Assembly (NCBI RefSeq): GCF_014204715.1
Contig: NZ_JACHLY010000001.1
Coordinates: 868,001 to 932,000, forward strand
DNA: 64,000 bases
Source: Streptomonospora salina
GTDB lineage: Bacteria > Actinomycetota > Actinomycetes > Streptosporangiales > Streptosporangiaceae
Reading direction: 5' to 3'
Shown piece after piece: positions 28,474 through 38,233 of the stretch. The position numbers and the translations under genes are program-made. Every line of letters begins with the position of its first letter. Position 1 is the first letter of the stretch. The notes beneath the pieces were generated by a model. The model saw only the letters and a list, made by a program, of their open reading frames with translations, was not told the origin of the DNA and did no database searches.

Positions 28474-29028
28474 TTGCAGGAGTTCGAAATCCTGCGCGTC
28501 GTGCTGCGCACCGGAGCCTACCTCGCGTGCACCGCCTGCGGCCACGACCGCTTCGAGGCCCACGAATGGAAGCTCAACACCACGGGCATGACCGCATTCG
28601 GCATGGACTGGATGAACAGGGACGCCACCTGCTACGTCTGTTCCGAATGCCGCATGATCCACTGGTTCGACGTGAACGCCGAGTTTCGGTTTCGGGATAC
28701 GCGGACGCGCACGCCGCCCCGCCGGGGTTTCCCTCCCCCTGCGACGCACCCCCGGGCGGATCCGCCGAACCCGGCACCGGAGCCGACACGCATTCCGCAT
28801 GTGCCGGTGCGCAGCCCGGAGCACCGCTTCGAGAGCCGGCCGGCCGCGGAGAACCGCATCCCGTATTCGCCGCGATTCACCGCACGAAGCCGGTTCGCCG
28901 GTTCCCGTCGCAACCGGCCGACACGCGCCACAGCGCCGCTGCCCTTCCTTCCGCAGGTCAGCGGCGCCTTTTCATACTCACGAGAAGTAGGGCGGGCGGG
29001 GCTCGAACCCGCGACCCAAGGATTATGA
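28474..29028 (+). CDS. Zinc-ribbon protein with unusual C-terminal run-on
   Basis: TTG 28474 is the likely start, with GGGAGGA five bases upstream. The first 70 residues form a compact zinc ribbon with two Cys pairs: CTACGHDRF and CYVCSEC, ending IHWFDVNAEFRF near 28690. After that the frame continues for about 110 low-complexity Pro/Arg residues, passes through a rho-independent hairpin with U-run (28933-28972) and stops only inside an antisense tRNA gene. The conserved part is surely the functional protein; the tail looks non-selected, perhaps from loss of the original stop or a frameshift. Function is not known; nucleic-acid binding is a guess. Confidence 0.6.
   Translation: MQEFEILRVVLRTGAYLACTACGHDRFEAHEWKLNTTGMTAFGMDWMNRDATCYVCSECRMIHWFDVNAEFRFRDTRTRTPPRRGFPPPATHPRADPPNPAPEPTRIPHVPVRSPEHRFESRPAAENRIPYSPRFTARSRFAGSRRNRPTRATAPLPFLPQVSGAFSYSREVGRAGLEPATQGL
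28933..28972 (+). terminator. Rho-independent terminator
   Basis: Perfect 9-bp stem GCGCCGCTG (28933-28941) with CAGCGGCGC (28959-28967) followed by CTTTT. It serves the idi/zinc-ribbon side and, read on the minus strand, could also limit read-through from the tRNA. Confidence 0.75.
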
Positions 29029-29061
29029 GTCCTCTGCTCTAACCAGCTGAGCTACCGCCCC
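28988..29061 (-). tRNA. tRNA with CAU anticodon (Met elongator or Ile2)
   Basis: On the minus strand GGGGCGG begins the acceptor, TAGCTCAGCTGGTTAGAGCA forms the D-arm, the anticodon loop is CTCATAA with anticodon CAT, and GCGGGTTCGAGCCCCGC is the T-arm. The acceptor closes with CCGCCCT, giving a G1-U72 wobble, then A73; no CCA is encoded. CAU can be elongator Met or lysidine-modified Ile; the TTGGGTCGC variable region resembles Ile2 tRNAs, but I cannot decide. Confidence 0.9.
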
Positions 29062-30382
<1,321 letters not shown>

Positions 30383-30415
30383 CCGGTCCGGTTCCCGGCG
30401 CGACGCGCGCCGTTG

Positions 30416-30447
30416 CGGGTGCGGCGCCCTTCAGGGGGCCGCACCCG
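30416..30447 (+). terminator. Hairpin after mdh
   Basis: A perfect 10-bp stem (30416-30425 with 30438-30447) with a 12-base loop, 33 bases past the stop. It is followed by TCG with no U-run. Confidence 0.6.
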
Positions 30448-30482
30448 TCGTATGCCGGGGCCCTTTTCCTACGATGGCGCCC

Positions 30483-31454
30483 ATGCCGCGAACCGACCTT
30501 CTCTTCGACGACCTCCCCCGCTACAGCGCCGCCGCCACCGCCCCCGCCGACTTCGACGACTTCTGGGCCCAGACCCTCGACGAGGCCGCCCGCCACGACG
30601 CCGCCGCCGTCGCCGTCCCCTACCCGGGCCCGCTCACGACGCTGGAGGTCTTCGACGTCAGCTTCTCCGGCTACGGCGGGCACCCCGTCAAAGCCTGGCT
30701 GGCCCTCCCCCGGCACCGCAGCGGGCGGCTGCCCTGCGTCGTGCGCTACCCCGGCTACGGCAACGGCCGCTCCAGCCCGCTGGACGCCCTGGAGTACGCC
30801 TCGTGCGGCTACGCCCAACTGGTGATGGACGTCCGCGGGCAGGGAACCTCGGAGAAGGGCACCGGCGACACCCCCGACCCCGAAGGCTCCCCGCACCCGC
30901 ACCGGCCCGGCTTCATGACCAAGGGCGTCCTCGACCCGCGCCACTACTACTACCGCCGGGTCATCACCGACGCCGTGCGCGCGGTGGCGGCGGCCCGCAC
31001 CCTCGACAGCGTCGATCCCGACCGCGTCGCCGTCGCCGGCGGCAGCCAGGGCGGCGGGCTCGCCGTGGCCGCGGGCGCGCTGGCACCGGGCGTGGCGGCC
31101 GTCGTCGCCGACGTGCCGTTCCTGTCGCACTTCCGGCGGGCGGCCGAGGTCGCCGCAGAGGGGCCCTACCTGGAGATCTCCGAGTACTGCCGCGCGCACC
31201 GCGACAGCACCGAGCGCGTCTTCACCACCCTGGCCTATGCCGACGCGCTCAACTTCGCCTCGCGCGCGACCGCCCCCGCGGCGTTCAGCGCCGCCGGGAT
31301 GGATCCGGTGACACCTCCCTCCACCTGCTATGCGGTGTACAACGCCTACGCCGGCCCGAAGCGGATGCGGCTGTGGGAGTTCAACGGCCACGAGGGCGGC
31401 GGCGTGTTCGCCGTCGAGCGCAACCTCGCCTTCCTCGCCGAGCACGTGGGCTGA
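30483..31454 (+). CDS. Acetylxylan esterase/cephalosporin-C deacetylase-family hydrolase
   Basis: 323 residues from ATG 30483 (ATG 30474 is an alternative; neither has a clear ribosome site). AXE1-type alpha/beta hydrolase: RYPGYGNGRSSPLD and DVRGQGTS are family blocks, the nucleophile is the Ser of AGGSQGGGLA, the acid is in GMDPVTPPSTCY, and the His is in FNGHEGGG near the C-terminus. Members remove acetyl groups from xylo-oligosaccharides or cephalosporin C. No signal peptide, so it is probably cytosolic, acting on imported acetylated sugars. Confidence 0.9.
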   Translation: MPRTDLLFDDLPRYSAAATAPADFDDFWAQTLDEAARHDAAAVAVPYPGPLTTLEVFDVSFSGYGGHPVKAWLALPRHRSGRLPCVVRYPGYGNGRSSPLDALEYASCGYAQLVMDVRGQGTSEKGTGDTPDPEGSPHPHRPGFMTKGVLDPRHYYYRRVITDAVRAVAAARTLDSVDPDRVAVAGGSQGGGLAVAAGALAPGVAAVVADVPFLSHFRRAAEVAAEGPYLEISEYCRAHRDSTERVFTTLAYADALNFASRATAPAAFSAAGMDPVTPPSTCYAVYNAYAGPKRMRLWEFNGHEGGGVFAVERNLAFLAEHVG

Positions 31455-31471
31455 GAGCCCCGGTCCCGCCC

Positions 31472-31503
31472 GCGCCGGCCCCCGTCCGGACGGGGGCCGG
31501 CGC
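31472..31503. terminator. 32-base perfect palindrome after esterase gene
   Basis: The two 16-base halves (31472-31487 and 31488-31503) are exact reverse complements with no spare loop; in RNA it would fold with a small forced loop. It lies 17 bases past the esterase stop and 46 before the helicase start. Confidence 0.65.
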
Positions 31504-31549
31504 GGCGCCTGTGGACGAGTGGCCCGGACGGTCACCGGGAGCAGGCAGT

Positions 31550-34066
31550 ATGGAATGCGTGAGTCTCATCGATCAGCTTCCCGCCCGCCCTGAACCCGAC
31601 ACCGTTTTCGAGTCGTTCGCGTCGTGGGCCGAGGAGCGCGGGCTCACCCTGTACCAGCACCAGGAGGAATCCCTCATCGAGGTGGTGTCGGGGTCCAACG
31701 TCATCCTGAGCACCCCCACCGGATCCGGCAAGAGCCTGGTCGCCTCCGGCGCGCTGTTCGCGGCGCTGGCCCGCGACGAGTGCGCGTTCTACACCGCACC
31801 CATCAAAGCCCTGGTCTCGGAGCGGTTCTTCGAGCTGTGCGCGATCTTCGGCACCGACAACGTCGGCATGATGACCGGCGACGCCAGTGTCAACGCCGAC
31901 GCCCCCATCGTGTGCTGCACCGCCGAGGTCCTGGCCCAGATCGCGCTGCGCGACGGCGCCGGCGCCGACATCGGCACCGTGGTCATGGACGAGTTCCACT
32001 TCTACGGCGAACCCGACCGCGGCTGGGCCTGGCAGGTGCCGCTGCTGGAACTTCCGCAGGTGCAGTTCCTGCTGATGTCGGCCACCCTGGGCGACGTCAG
32101 CCGGTTCGAGGACGATCTCACCCGCCGCACCGGGCGCGCCACCACGGTGGTCAGCTCCGCCGAACGGCCGGTGCCGCTGTACTACTCCTACCGCACCACC
32201 CCGCTGCACGAGACGCTCGAGGAGCTGCTGGAGACCCGCGAATCGCCGGTCTATATCGTGCACTTCACCCAGGCTCAGGCGGTCGAGCGCGCTCAATCCC
32301 TGACCAGCATCAACATGTGCACGCGTGCGGAGAAGGACGCGATCGCCGAGGAGATCGGCAGATTCCGCTTCACCACCAAGTTCGGGCGCAACCTCTCGCG
32401 GTACGTGCGGCACGGCATCGGCGTGCACCACGCGGGCATGCTGCCCAAGTACCGGCGGCTGGTCGAGCGGCTCGCCCAAGCCGGCCTGCTCAAGGTCATC
32501 TGCGGCACGGACACTCTGGGGGTGGGCGTCAACGTCCCTATCCGCACGGTGCTGTTCACGGCGCTGAGCAAATACGACGGTTCGCGCGTGCGGCGGCTGA
32601 GCGCCCGCGAGTTCCACCAGATCGCGGGGCGCGCCGGGCGCGCCGGCTTCGACACCGTGGGCAACGTGGTCGTACAGGCTCCCGAGTACGTCATCGAGAA
32701 CGAGAAGGCGCTGGCCAAGGTCGGCGACGATCCCAAGAAGCGCCGCAAGGTCGTACGCAAGAAGGCGCCCGACGGTTTCGTCGGCTGGGACCAGAACACG
32801 TTCGAGAAGCTGATCGCCGCCGAGCCCGAGCCGCTGAAGTCGCGGTTCAAGGTCAGCAACGCCATGCTGCTGAGCGTCCTGGCCCGGCCGGGCGACTGCT
32901 TCGCGGGCATGCGCCACCTGCTGACCGACAACCACGAGGACCGCGCGTCCCAGCGCCGCCACATCAGTGAAGCCGTGGCCATCTACCGCTCGCTGATCGA
33001 CGGCGGCATCGTGGAGCGCCTGGACGAGCCCGACTCCGACGGCCGCCGCGCCCGGCTGACCGTCGACCTCCAGCCGGACTTCGCACTGAACCAGCCGCTG
33101 TCGACGTTCGCGCTCGCGGCACTGGAGCTGCTCGACCCGGCCTCCACGACGTACCCGCTCGACGTCCTGACCGTGGTCGAATCCGTCCTGGACGACCCCC
33201 GCCAGATCCTCGGCGCCCAGCTGAACAAGGCGCGGGGCGAAGCCGTGGCGCAGATGAAGGCCGACGGCGTCGAGTACGAGGAACGCATGGAGCGGCTGGA
33301 GGAGATCGAATACCCCAAGCCGCTGGAGGAGCTGCTCGACCACGCCTACGAGGTCTACCGGCGCGGCCACCCGTGGGTGGGCGACCATCCGCTGCGCCCC
33401 AAGTCGGTGGCCCGCGACCTCTACGAGCGGGCGATGACCTTCACCGAGTACGTCGGCCATTACGAGCTGGCGCGTTCGGAGGGACTGGTACTGCGCTACC
33501 TCGCCAGCGCGTACAAAGCCCTCAGCCAGATGGTGCCCGAGGACGCCAAGACCGAGGATCTGCGCGACCTGATCGAGTGGCTGGGGGAACTCGTGCGCCA
33601 GGTCGACTCCAGCCTGCTCGACGAATGGGAGCAGCTGACCAATCCCGACGACGGCGCGGCCGCCGAGGCGGAAGCGGTCGAGGAACGCGTCAAGCCGGTC
33701 ACCGCCAATCCCCGGGCGTTCCGGGTTCTGGTGCGCAACACGATGTTCCGGCGCGTGGAGCTGGCGGCGCTGGGCCGCTACCGGGATCTGGGCGAGCTCG
33801 ACGGCGAGGACGGTTGGGACGCCGAGTCGTGGGAGGCCGCCATGGAGGACTACTACGACGAGCACGACGAGCTCGGAATCGGCCCCGACGCGCGCAACCC
33901 GGGGATGCTGCTCATCGAGGAGGACGGCGATACGTGGCGGATCCGCCAGATCTTCCACGACCCGGCCGGAGACCGCGACTGGGGCATCAGCGCCGAGGTC
34001 GACCTCACCGCCTCCGACGAGGCCGGCCACGCCGTCGTCCGGGTGACCGACGTCAACCGGCTCTAG
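31550..34066 (+). CDS. Ski2-like DEAD/DEAH-box helicase with C-terminal DUF3516-type region
   Basis: 838 residues from ATG 31550, after GGGAG. Walker A STPTGSGKS places the catalytic Lys at residue 61. The Walker B box reads DEFH at 147-150 instead of DEAH or DExH; LMSATLGD is motif III. The second RecA domain has GVHHAGMLPKYRRLVE, TDTLGVGVNVP and QIAGRAGRAGFD. The 400-residue C-terminal part matches the DUF3516 region of actinobacterial RNA helicases. Likely an RNA helicase in processing or decay. Monocistronic; convergent with the RibD-like pair. Confidence 0.85.
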   Translation: MECVSLIDQLPARPEPDTVFESFASWAEERGLTLYQHQEESLIEVVSGSNVILSTPTGSGKSLVASGALFAALARDECAFYTAPIKALVSERFFELCAIFGTDNVGMMTGDASVNADAPIVCCTAEVLAQIALRDGAGADIGTVVMDEFHFYGEPDRGWAWQVPLLELPQVQFLLMSATLGDVSRFEDDLTRRTGRATTVVSSAERPVPLYYSYRTTPLHETLEELLETRESPVYIVHFTQAQAVERAQSLTSINMCTRAEKDAIAEEIGRFRFTTKFGRNLSRYVRHGIGVHHAGMLPKYRRLVERLAQAGLLKVICGTDTLGVGVNVPIRTVLFTALSKYDGSRVRRLSAREFHQIAGRAGRAGFDTVGNVVVQAPEYVIENEKALAKVGDDPKKRRKVVRKKAPDGFVGWDQNTFEKLIAAEPEPLKSRFKVSNAMLLSVLARPGDCFAGMRHLLTDNHEDRASQRRHISEAVAIYRSLIDGGIVERLDEPDSDGRRARLTVDLQPDFALNQPLSTFALAALELLDPASTTYPLDVLTVVESVLDDPRQILGAQLNKARGEAVAQMKADGVEYEERMERLEEIEYPKPLEELLDHAYEVYRRGHPWVGDHPLRPKSVARDLYERAMTFTEYVGHYELARSEGLVLRYLASAYKALSQMVPEDAKTEDLRDLIEWLGELVRQVDSSLLDEWEQLTNPDDGAAAEAEAVEERVKPVTANPRAFRVLVRNTMFRRVELAALGRYRDLGELDGEDGWDAESWEAAMEDYYDEHDELGIGPDARNPGMLLIEEDGDTWRIRQIFHDPAGDRDWGISAEVDLTASDEAGHAVVRVTDVNRL

Positions 34067-34086
34067 CCGTGGCGGTCCCGAGGTAT

Positions 34087-34129
34087 CCGGGGTGTGCCCG
34101 CCCGGGACGCCCGAGCGGGTACACCCGGG
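34087..34129. terminator. Bidirectional hairpin, helicase and deaminase genes
   Basis: 34090-34101 pairs with 34115-34126 over 12 bases with one G-U pair. It lies in the convergent gap after the helicase stop (34066) and before the deaminase stop (34185). Confidence 0.5.
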
Positions 34130-34184
34130 AACCGTCCGAGGGATGCCGCGGACCCCGCCTCCGGGGCGGGCCCGGGCACCGGGA

Positions 34185-34694
34185 TCAGGCCAGGAGGTGG
34201 GCGTTGACCTCCCGCGCCTCCTCGGCCAGGGCGGCGTCCTCCACGACCGTGCGGCCGGCGCGGCGCAGTCGCTCCACCCCCTCGGCGTCGACGAACAGAG
34301 CGGGCTCGCGCCAGGCGATCACCACCCGCGGAACGGCCGTGGCCAGGATGAGGTCGCTGCACGGACTCGTGCGGGAGGTCCGCTCCGCGCAGGGCTCCAG
34401 AGAGCTGTAGAGGGTCGCCGAGGCCGACCGCGGGTCGTCGGGGGCCAGGGAGCGCAGCGCGGCCTCTTCGGCGTGGTCGGCGGGGTCGTCGCGCCGCGAA
34501 TAGCCGTCCGCGACGACCGCACCCCCGGCGTCCACGAGGATCGCGCCGACGGAGAACGCGGCCGCCGACGGCGGGCACCGGCGGGAGAGTGCGACGGCTG
34601 CGCGCAGCCAGTAGCGGTCGGCGTCGGTGGGGTCGGGGCCGGTGCCCGGTCTGGGGCCGGTTTCGGTCGGCGTCGGCGAGAGGGACGGGTTCAT
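34185..34694 (-). CDS. Zinc cytidine-deaminase-fold protein, RibD deaminase-like
   Basis: 169 residues. The zinc site is visible as HAEEAAL and PCAERTSRTSPCSD (H-A-E and P-C-x-x-C pattern with longer spacing), and SVGAILVDAGG matches the deaminase fold. With the reductase encoded immediately upstream (four-base ATGA overlap), the pair resembles RibD split in two, which would deaminate and reduce the pyrimidine intermediate of riboflavin synthesis. It might instead act on another aminopyrimidine. The first 25 residues are Pro/Thr-rich and poorly conserved. Confidence 0.75.
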   Translation of the reverse strand: MNPSLSPTPTETGPRPGTGPDPTDADRYWLRAAVALSRRCPPSAAAFSVGAILVDAGGAVVADGYSRRDDPADHAEEAALRSLAPDDPRSASATLYSSLEPCAERTSRTSPCSDLILATAVPRVVIAWREPALFVDAEGVERLRRAGRTVVEDAALAEEAREVNAHLLA

Positions 34695-35380
34695 CGGCGG
34701 GGCTCCGGAGTCTGGGGCAGGTAGCGCAGGATGGCCATGTCGCCGAGGGCGCGCGCCTCGGCGAGCCGCATCGGGTTGTCGGGGCCGTCGGCGAAGACCC
34801 CCGGTCCCACGAAGGCGGGCGCTTCGGCCTGGCCGACGAAGAAGGGCGCGACGGCCAGCCGCAGCTCGTCGGCGAGCCCGGCGGTCAAAAAGCGGGTGTG
34901 CACGCCGGTGCCGCCTTCGACCAGCAGCCGCTCGACGCCGCGCGCGGCGAGGTCGGCCAGGACGGCGCCGAGTCCGCCGGCCGCGACGAGCTCCGTGCCG
35001 CTCCCCGCTTCGGCGAAGCGCCGCTCGGCGGCGGCGTGGGCGCCGGCGTCGACGTAGACCAGCGTGGCACCGTCACCGGTGGTGAACACGCGCGCGGACG
35101 GATCGATTCCGCCGCTTTCGCTGAGGACGACGCGGACCGGACCGGCGGTGCGCCCCTGGGCGAGCCGCCGTGCGCGCCGTTCCGGCGAGCGCACGAGCAG
35201 CCGGGGGTCGTCGGCGCGGACGGTGCCCGCCCCCACGAGGATGGCGTCGCAGCCCGCCCGGAGCTCGTCGACGTCGTCGAAGTCCTCCGGCGAGGACAGC
35301 CGCAGCCGCTCGGGGCCGTCGTCGTCGATGCGCCCGTCGAGCGACATCGCGCAGCTGAGCAGGGTGTACGGGCGTGGCAT
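34691..35380 (-). CDS. RibD C-terminal/dihydrofolate-reductase-fold reductase
   Basis: 229 residues. MPRPYTLLSCAMSLDGRIDD at the N-terminus, GCDAILVGAGTVRADDPRLL with the NADPH-contacting loop, and LLVEGGTGVHTRFLTAGLAD are hallmarks of the RibD/RIB7 reductase. The likely reaction is NADPH-dependent reduction of the ribosyl-aminopyrimidine in riboflavin synthesis. It overlaps the deaminase gene by four bases. No ribA, ribB, ribE or ribH is nearby, so this may be an accessory or specialised-metabolism copy rather than the core enzyme. Confidence 0.82.
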   Translation of the reverse strand: MPRPYTLLSCAMSLDGRIDDDGPERLRLSSPEDFDDVDELRAGCDAILVGAGTVRADDPRLLVRSPERRARRLAQGRTAGPVRVVLSESGGIDPSARVFTTGDGATLVYVDAGAHAAAERRFAEAGSGTELVAAGGLGAVLADLAARGVERLLVEGGTGVHTRFLTAGLADELRLAVAPFFVGQAEAPAFVGPGVFADGPDNPMRLAEARALGDMAILRYLPQTPEPRR

Positions 35381-35389
35381 GCCGCCAGC

Positions 35390-35587
35390 CTAGCGCCCGC
35401 CGCACCCCAGCTCTCGAACAGCCGCCGCTGCGACCTGCGGCGATACACCGGTAGCGAAGATCACATCCCGGCCGCCCGCGTCCGACGCGCCGGCGGAGTG
35501 GGTTCGGTCGATCCGGACGACGCGTACGGCGGCGATCGCCGGCATCGCGATCAGCGGCGAGCCGGAGGGGAGATGCGGCCCGGTCAT
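35390..35587 (-). CDS. Possible small hypothetical protein
   Basis: A 65-codon frame from ATG 35587, with AGGAG seven bases upstream and third codon positions rich in G/C, ends nine bases before the reductase ATG, so it could lead that operon. It starts MTGPHLPSGSPLIAMPAIAA and has no recognisable domain. It may be non-coding. Confidence 0.35.
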   Translation of the reverse strand: MTGPHLPSGSPLIAMPAIAAVRVVRIDRTHSAGASDAGGRDVIFATGVSPQVAAAAVRELGCGGR

Positions 35588-35690
35588 CACCATGCTCCTC
35601 AGGAGGCGTCCGATGGCGGGTGCACGGCCCGTCCGGGATCATCTTACGGGTAGCCGCCGTCGGTGCCGGCGCGGTTCTACGCCGGACAAC

Positions 35691-35733
35691 ATACGGCCCC
35701 GGCGACCGGGACGGCGGTCTGCCGGGGCCGTAT
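35691..35733 (-). terminator. Hairpin after aldehyde dehydrogenase gene
   Basis: A perfect 13-bp stem (35691-35703 with 35721-35733) starts 24 bases past the ALDH stop. It marks the end of the transporter/ALDH operon. No U-run. Confidence 0.6.
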
Positions 35734-35757
35734 GGCCGGGGTGCGCTGGCGGTGCGC

Positions 35758-37218
35758 CTAGAACGGGTAGCGCTGGATCTCGCTCTGCATGGTGACCCAC
35801 TGGGTCTCGGTGAAGGCTTCCAGGTTGGCGCGGGTGCCGCCGAAGCGTGCGCCGGTGCCCGAGGCACCCACCCCGCCGAAGGGCGCCACGGCTTCGTCGT
35901 CGACCGTCTGGTCGTTGATGTGCACGATGCCGCTGGGGATCCGGTCGGCCAGCTCCATGCCGCGCATGGGGTTCGCGGTGAGGACGCCCAGCGACAGGCC
36001 GTAATCGCCGGCGACGGCGATCTCGGCGGCCTCGTCGAGAGTGGAGAAGGGGACGACCGGCGCCACGGGCCCGAAGACCTCCTCCTCGAAGGCCGGGCTG
36101 CCGGGGGTGACGCGGTCCAGCACGGTGGGCCGGTAGTACCGGTCGTCGTAGGTGCCGCCGGCGCGCACGCGGGCGCCGGCCTCGACGCTGCGGGTGACGA
36201 GGTCGTGGATGTGGTCGCGCTGGCCGGCGTCGATGATCGGGCCCAGGGCGACGTCCTGGCGGACGGGGTCGCCGACGGTGAGCGCGTCGGCCTTGGCGGC
36301 CAGCTTCTCCGCGTACTCCTCGGCGAGCGACTCGTGCACCAGGTGGCGCCCGGTGGTCATGCAGATCTGGCCCTGGTGCAGGAACGATCCCCACGCGCCG
36401 GCCGAGGCCGCCCGGTCGACGTCGGCGTCGTCGAGCACGACCAGCGGCGAATTGCCGCCGAGCTCCAGGTGGGCGCGCTTGAGGTGGCGTCCGGCGGCCT
36501 CGCCGACCTTGCGGCCGGCGGCGGTGGAGCCGGTGAAGGAGATGACGGCGACGTTGGGGTCGGCCACGAGTCGGGCGCCGGCTTCGGCCCCGCCGGGCAG
36601 GACTTGCAGTACGCCTTCGGGCAGGCCGGCTTCGCGCAGGACTTCGGCGATCACGGCGCCGCCGGAGACGGCGGTACGCGGGTCGGGCTTGAGGATGACG
36701 GCGTTGCCCAGGGCCAGCGCCGGGGCGACCGAGCGCATGCCCAGGATCAGCGGGAAGTTGAAGGGGGCGATGACGCCGACGACGCCGGCCGGCACGCGGC
36801 GCGCCAGGCTCAGCCGCGGCTGGGCGCTGCGCAGCACTTCGCCGGTGGGCTGGGAGGCCAGCGCCGCGCACTCGTAGGACTCGGTCACGGCCAGGTGGGC
36901 TTCGAAACCGGCCTTGCCCGCCGCGGATCCGGCCTCGGCGCGCAGCCAGGAGGCGATCTCGTCGGTGTTGTCCTCGAAAACGGCGCCGGCGCGGCGCAGC
37001 ACCGCGGCGCGCTCCTCGAAGGACCGGGCCGCCCAGTCCTTCTGGGCCGTGGCGGCGCGCTCGGCGGCCTCGGCGACGTCGGCGGCCCCGGCGTGGCCGA
37101 TCAGGCCCAGTTCGTCGCCGGTGGCCGGCGAGGTGACCGGGGCGGTGCCGCCCTGGGCGGGCTGCCACGCGCCGGTGAAGACGTTGCCGCGCCACTGGCG
37201 GTCGTTGAGCAGTGTCAT
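35758..37218 (-). CDS. NAD(P)-dependent aldehyde dehydrogenase, aromatic (benzaldehyde/vanillin) type
   Basis: 486 residues from ATG 37218, six bases after GAGGAG. Family motifs are PFNFPLILGMRSVAPALALG, SFTGSTAAGRKVG, HLELGGNSPLVVL with the general-base Glu, and the nucleophile Cys in HQGQICMTTGR; FGPVAPVVPF and GLSLGVLT complete the fold. The overall pattern (TGEVLRSAQPRLSLARRVPA) is like benzaldehyde or vanillin dehydrogenases. Beside a 4-hydroxybenzoate/protocatechuate pathway, it plausibly oxidises an aromatic aldehyde to the acid that feeds that route. It follows the ABC ATPase gene after 143 bases and a hairpin. Confidence 0.88.
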   Translation of the reverse strand: MTLLNDRQWRGNVFTGAWQPAQGGTAPVTSPATGDELGLIGHAGAADVAEAAERAATAQKDWAARSFEERAAVLRRAGAVFEDNTDEIASWLRAEAGSAAGKAGFEAHLAVTESYECAALASQPTGEVLRSAQPRLSLARRVPAGVVGVIAPFNFPLILGMRSVAPALALGNAVILKPDPRTAVSGGAVIAEVLREAGLPEGVLQVLPGGAEAGARLVADPNVAVISFTGSTAAGRKVGEAAGRHLKRAHLELGGNSPLVVLDDADVDRAASAGAWGSFLHQGQICMTTGRHLVHESLAEEYAEKLAAKADALTVGDPVRQDVALGPIIDAGQRDHIHDLVTRSVEAGARVRAGGTYDDRYYRPTVLDRVTPGSPAFEEEVFGPVAPVVPFSTLDEAAEIAVAGDYGLSLGVLTANPMRGMELADRIPSGIVHINDQTVDDEAVAPFGGVGASGTGARFGGTRANLEAFTETQWVTMQSEIQRYPF

Positions 37219-37247
37219 GGTCGCTCCTCGCGTCGAAGGATCACGGG

Positions 37248-37280
37248 CCGGGCGCGGCGGCGGTGTGCCGCCGCGCCCGG
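37248..37280 (-). terminator. Hairpin between ABC ATPase and ALDH genes
   Basis: A perfect 13-bp stem (37248-37260 with 37268-37280), seven-base loop. It lies in the 143-base gap inside the otherwise tight minus-strand operon, so it may reduce read-through into the ALDH gene. Confidence 0.5.
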
Positions 37281-37361
37281 TGTGGCCGATCGGCGGGCGC
37301 CGACGCCCGCCGTGTTCGTGTGCGGCGCCCGCCCCACCGCGCTCGCGTGCCGCAGCAGGCG

Positions 37362-38225
37362 CTACCCGGCCCGGCCCGCCTCCTGCGGCCGGGCCGCCGC
37401 GGCCTGGGAGGCGTTGCGGATCTCGGCGTAGATGCGCGTCCGCAGTTCGGCGAAGCGGTGTTCGCCGCGGGTGTTGATCTGGTCGCGTTCGGCGGGCAGG
37501 TCGATGGTCACGTCGTCTTGGATGACCGTCGGCGAAGACGACATCACCAGGACGCGCTCGCCCAGGTAGACGGCTTCGTCGATGTCGTGGGTGACGAACA
37601 GGACCGTCATGGAGAACCGCTTCCACAGCGTGCGGATGAGGTCCTCCAGGTCCGCCCGGGTCTGGGCGTCGACCGCGGCGAAGGGCTCGTCCATGAGCAG
37701 AACGCGGGGCTCGTAGGCGATGGCGCGGGCGATGGCGACGCGCTGCTGCATGCCGCCGGAGAGCTGCCACGGGTAGGCGTCGGCCGACTTGAGCAGGCCC
37801 ACGGCGTCGAGCGCTTCGTCGCTGAGCTCGCGGCGGCGCCGCTTGGGCAGCTTCTTCTCCTTGAGCGGCAGTTCGACGTTGTCGCGCACGCGCAGCCACG
37901 GGAACAGGCTGCGGCCGTACTCCTGGAAGACGACGGCCATGTCCGGAGGCGGCCCGGTGATGGAGTTCCCGGCCAGCACGACGCTGCCGGAGCTGGGGCG
38001 CATCAGTCCGGCGATGCACTTGAGCAGCGTCGTCTTGCCGCACCCGGAAGGCCCGACGAGGCAGGCCAGCTCTCCCTGGCCGAGTTCGAAGGTCAGGTCG
38101 CGCAGCGCCTCGACCTCGCCCTGCTGGCCCGGGTAGATCTTCTGCAGTCCGGTGACGTCGAGCATGGGTGCCTTCTCGTGCGGGGCGGTGGTCTCGGGTG
38201 CCGGTGCGGTCGGTGTGGTGGCCAT
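37362..38225 (-). CDS. ABC transporter ATP-binding protein, SsuB/TauB type
   Basis: 287 residues from ATG 38225. Walker A GPSGCGKTT, Q-loop VVFQEYGRSLFPW, signature LSGGMQQRVAIARA, Walker B VLLMDEPFAAVD and the H-loop FVTHDIDEAV are complete. The Gly-Arg-Ser-Leu-Phe-Pro-Trp stretch is typical of the nitrate/sulfonate/taurine family. It begins nine bases past the second permease stop, as the third transport component of one operon. Given the neighbourhood, the cargo is probably an aromatic compound rather than a sulfonate. Confidence 0.92.
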   Translation of the reverse strand: MATTPTAPAPETTAPHEKAPMLDVTGLQKIYPGQQGEVEALRDLTFELGQGELACLVGPSGCGKTTLLKCIAGLMRPSSGSVVLAGNSITGPPPDMAVVFQEYGRSLFPWLRVRDNVELPLKEKKLPKRRRRELSDEALDAVGLLKSADAYPWQLSGGMQQRVAIARAIAYEPRVLLMDEPFAAVDAQTRADLEDLIRTLWKRFSMTVLFVTHDIDEAVYLGERVLVMSSSPTVIQDDVTIDLPAERDQINTRGEHRFAELRTRIYAEIRNASQAAAARPQEAGRAG

Positions 38226-38233
38226 GGTCGCGC

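Noticed and set aside
31532-34030. 832-codon open frame antisense to the helicase
   Set aside because: It is a mirror of GC-biased third positions in the helicase; its product is Val/Gly/His-rich with no domain and the plus strand carries complete helicase motifs.
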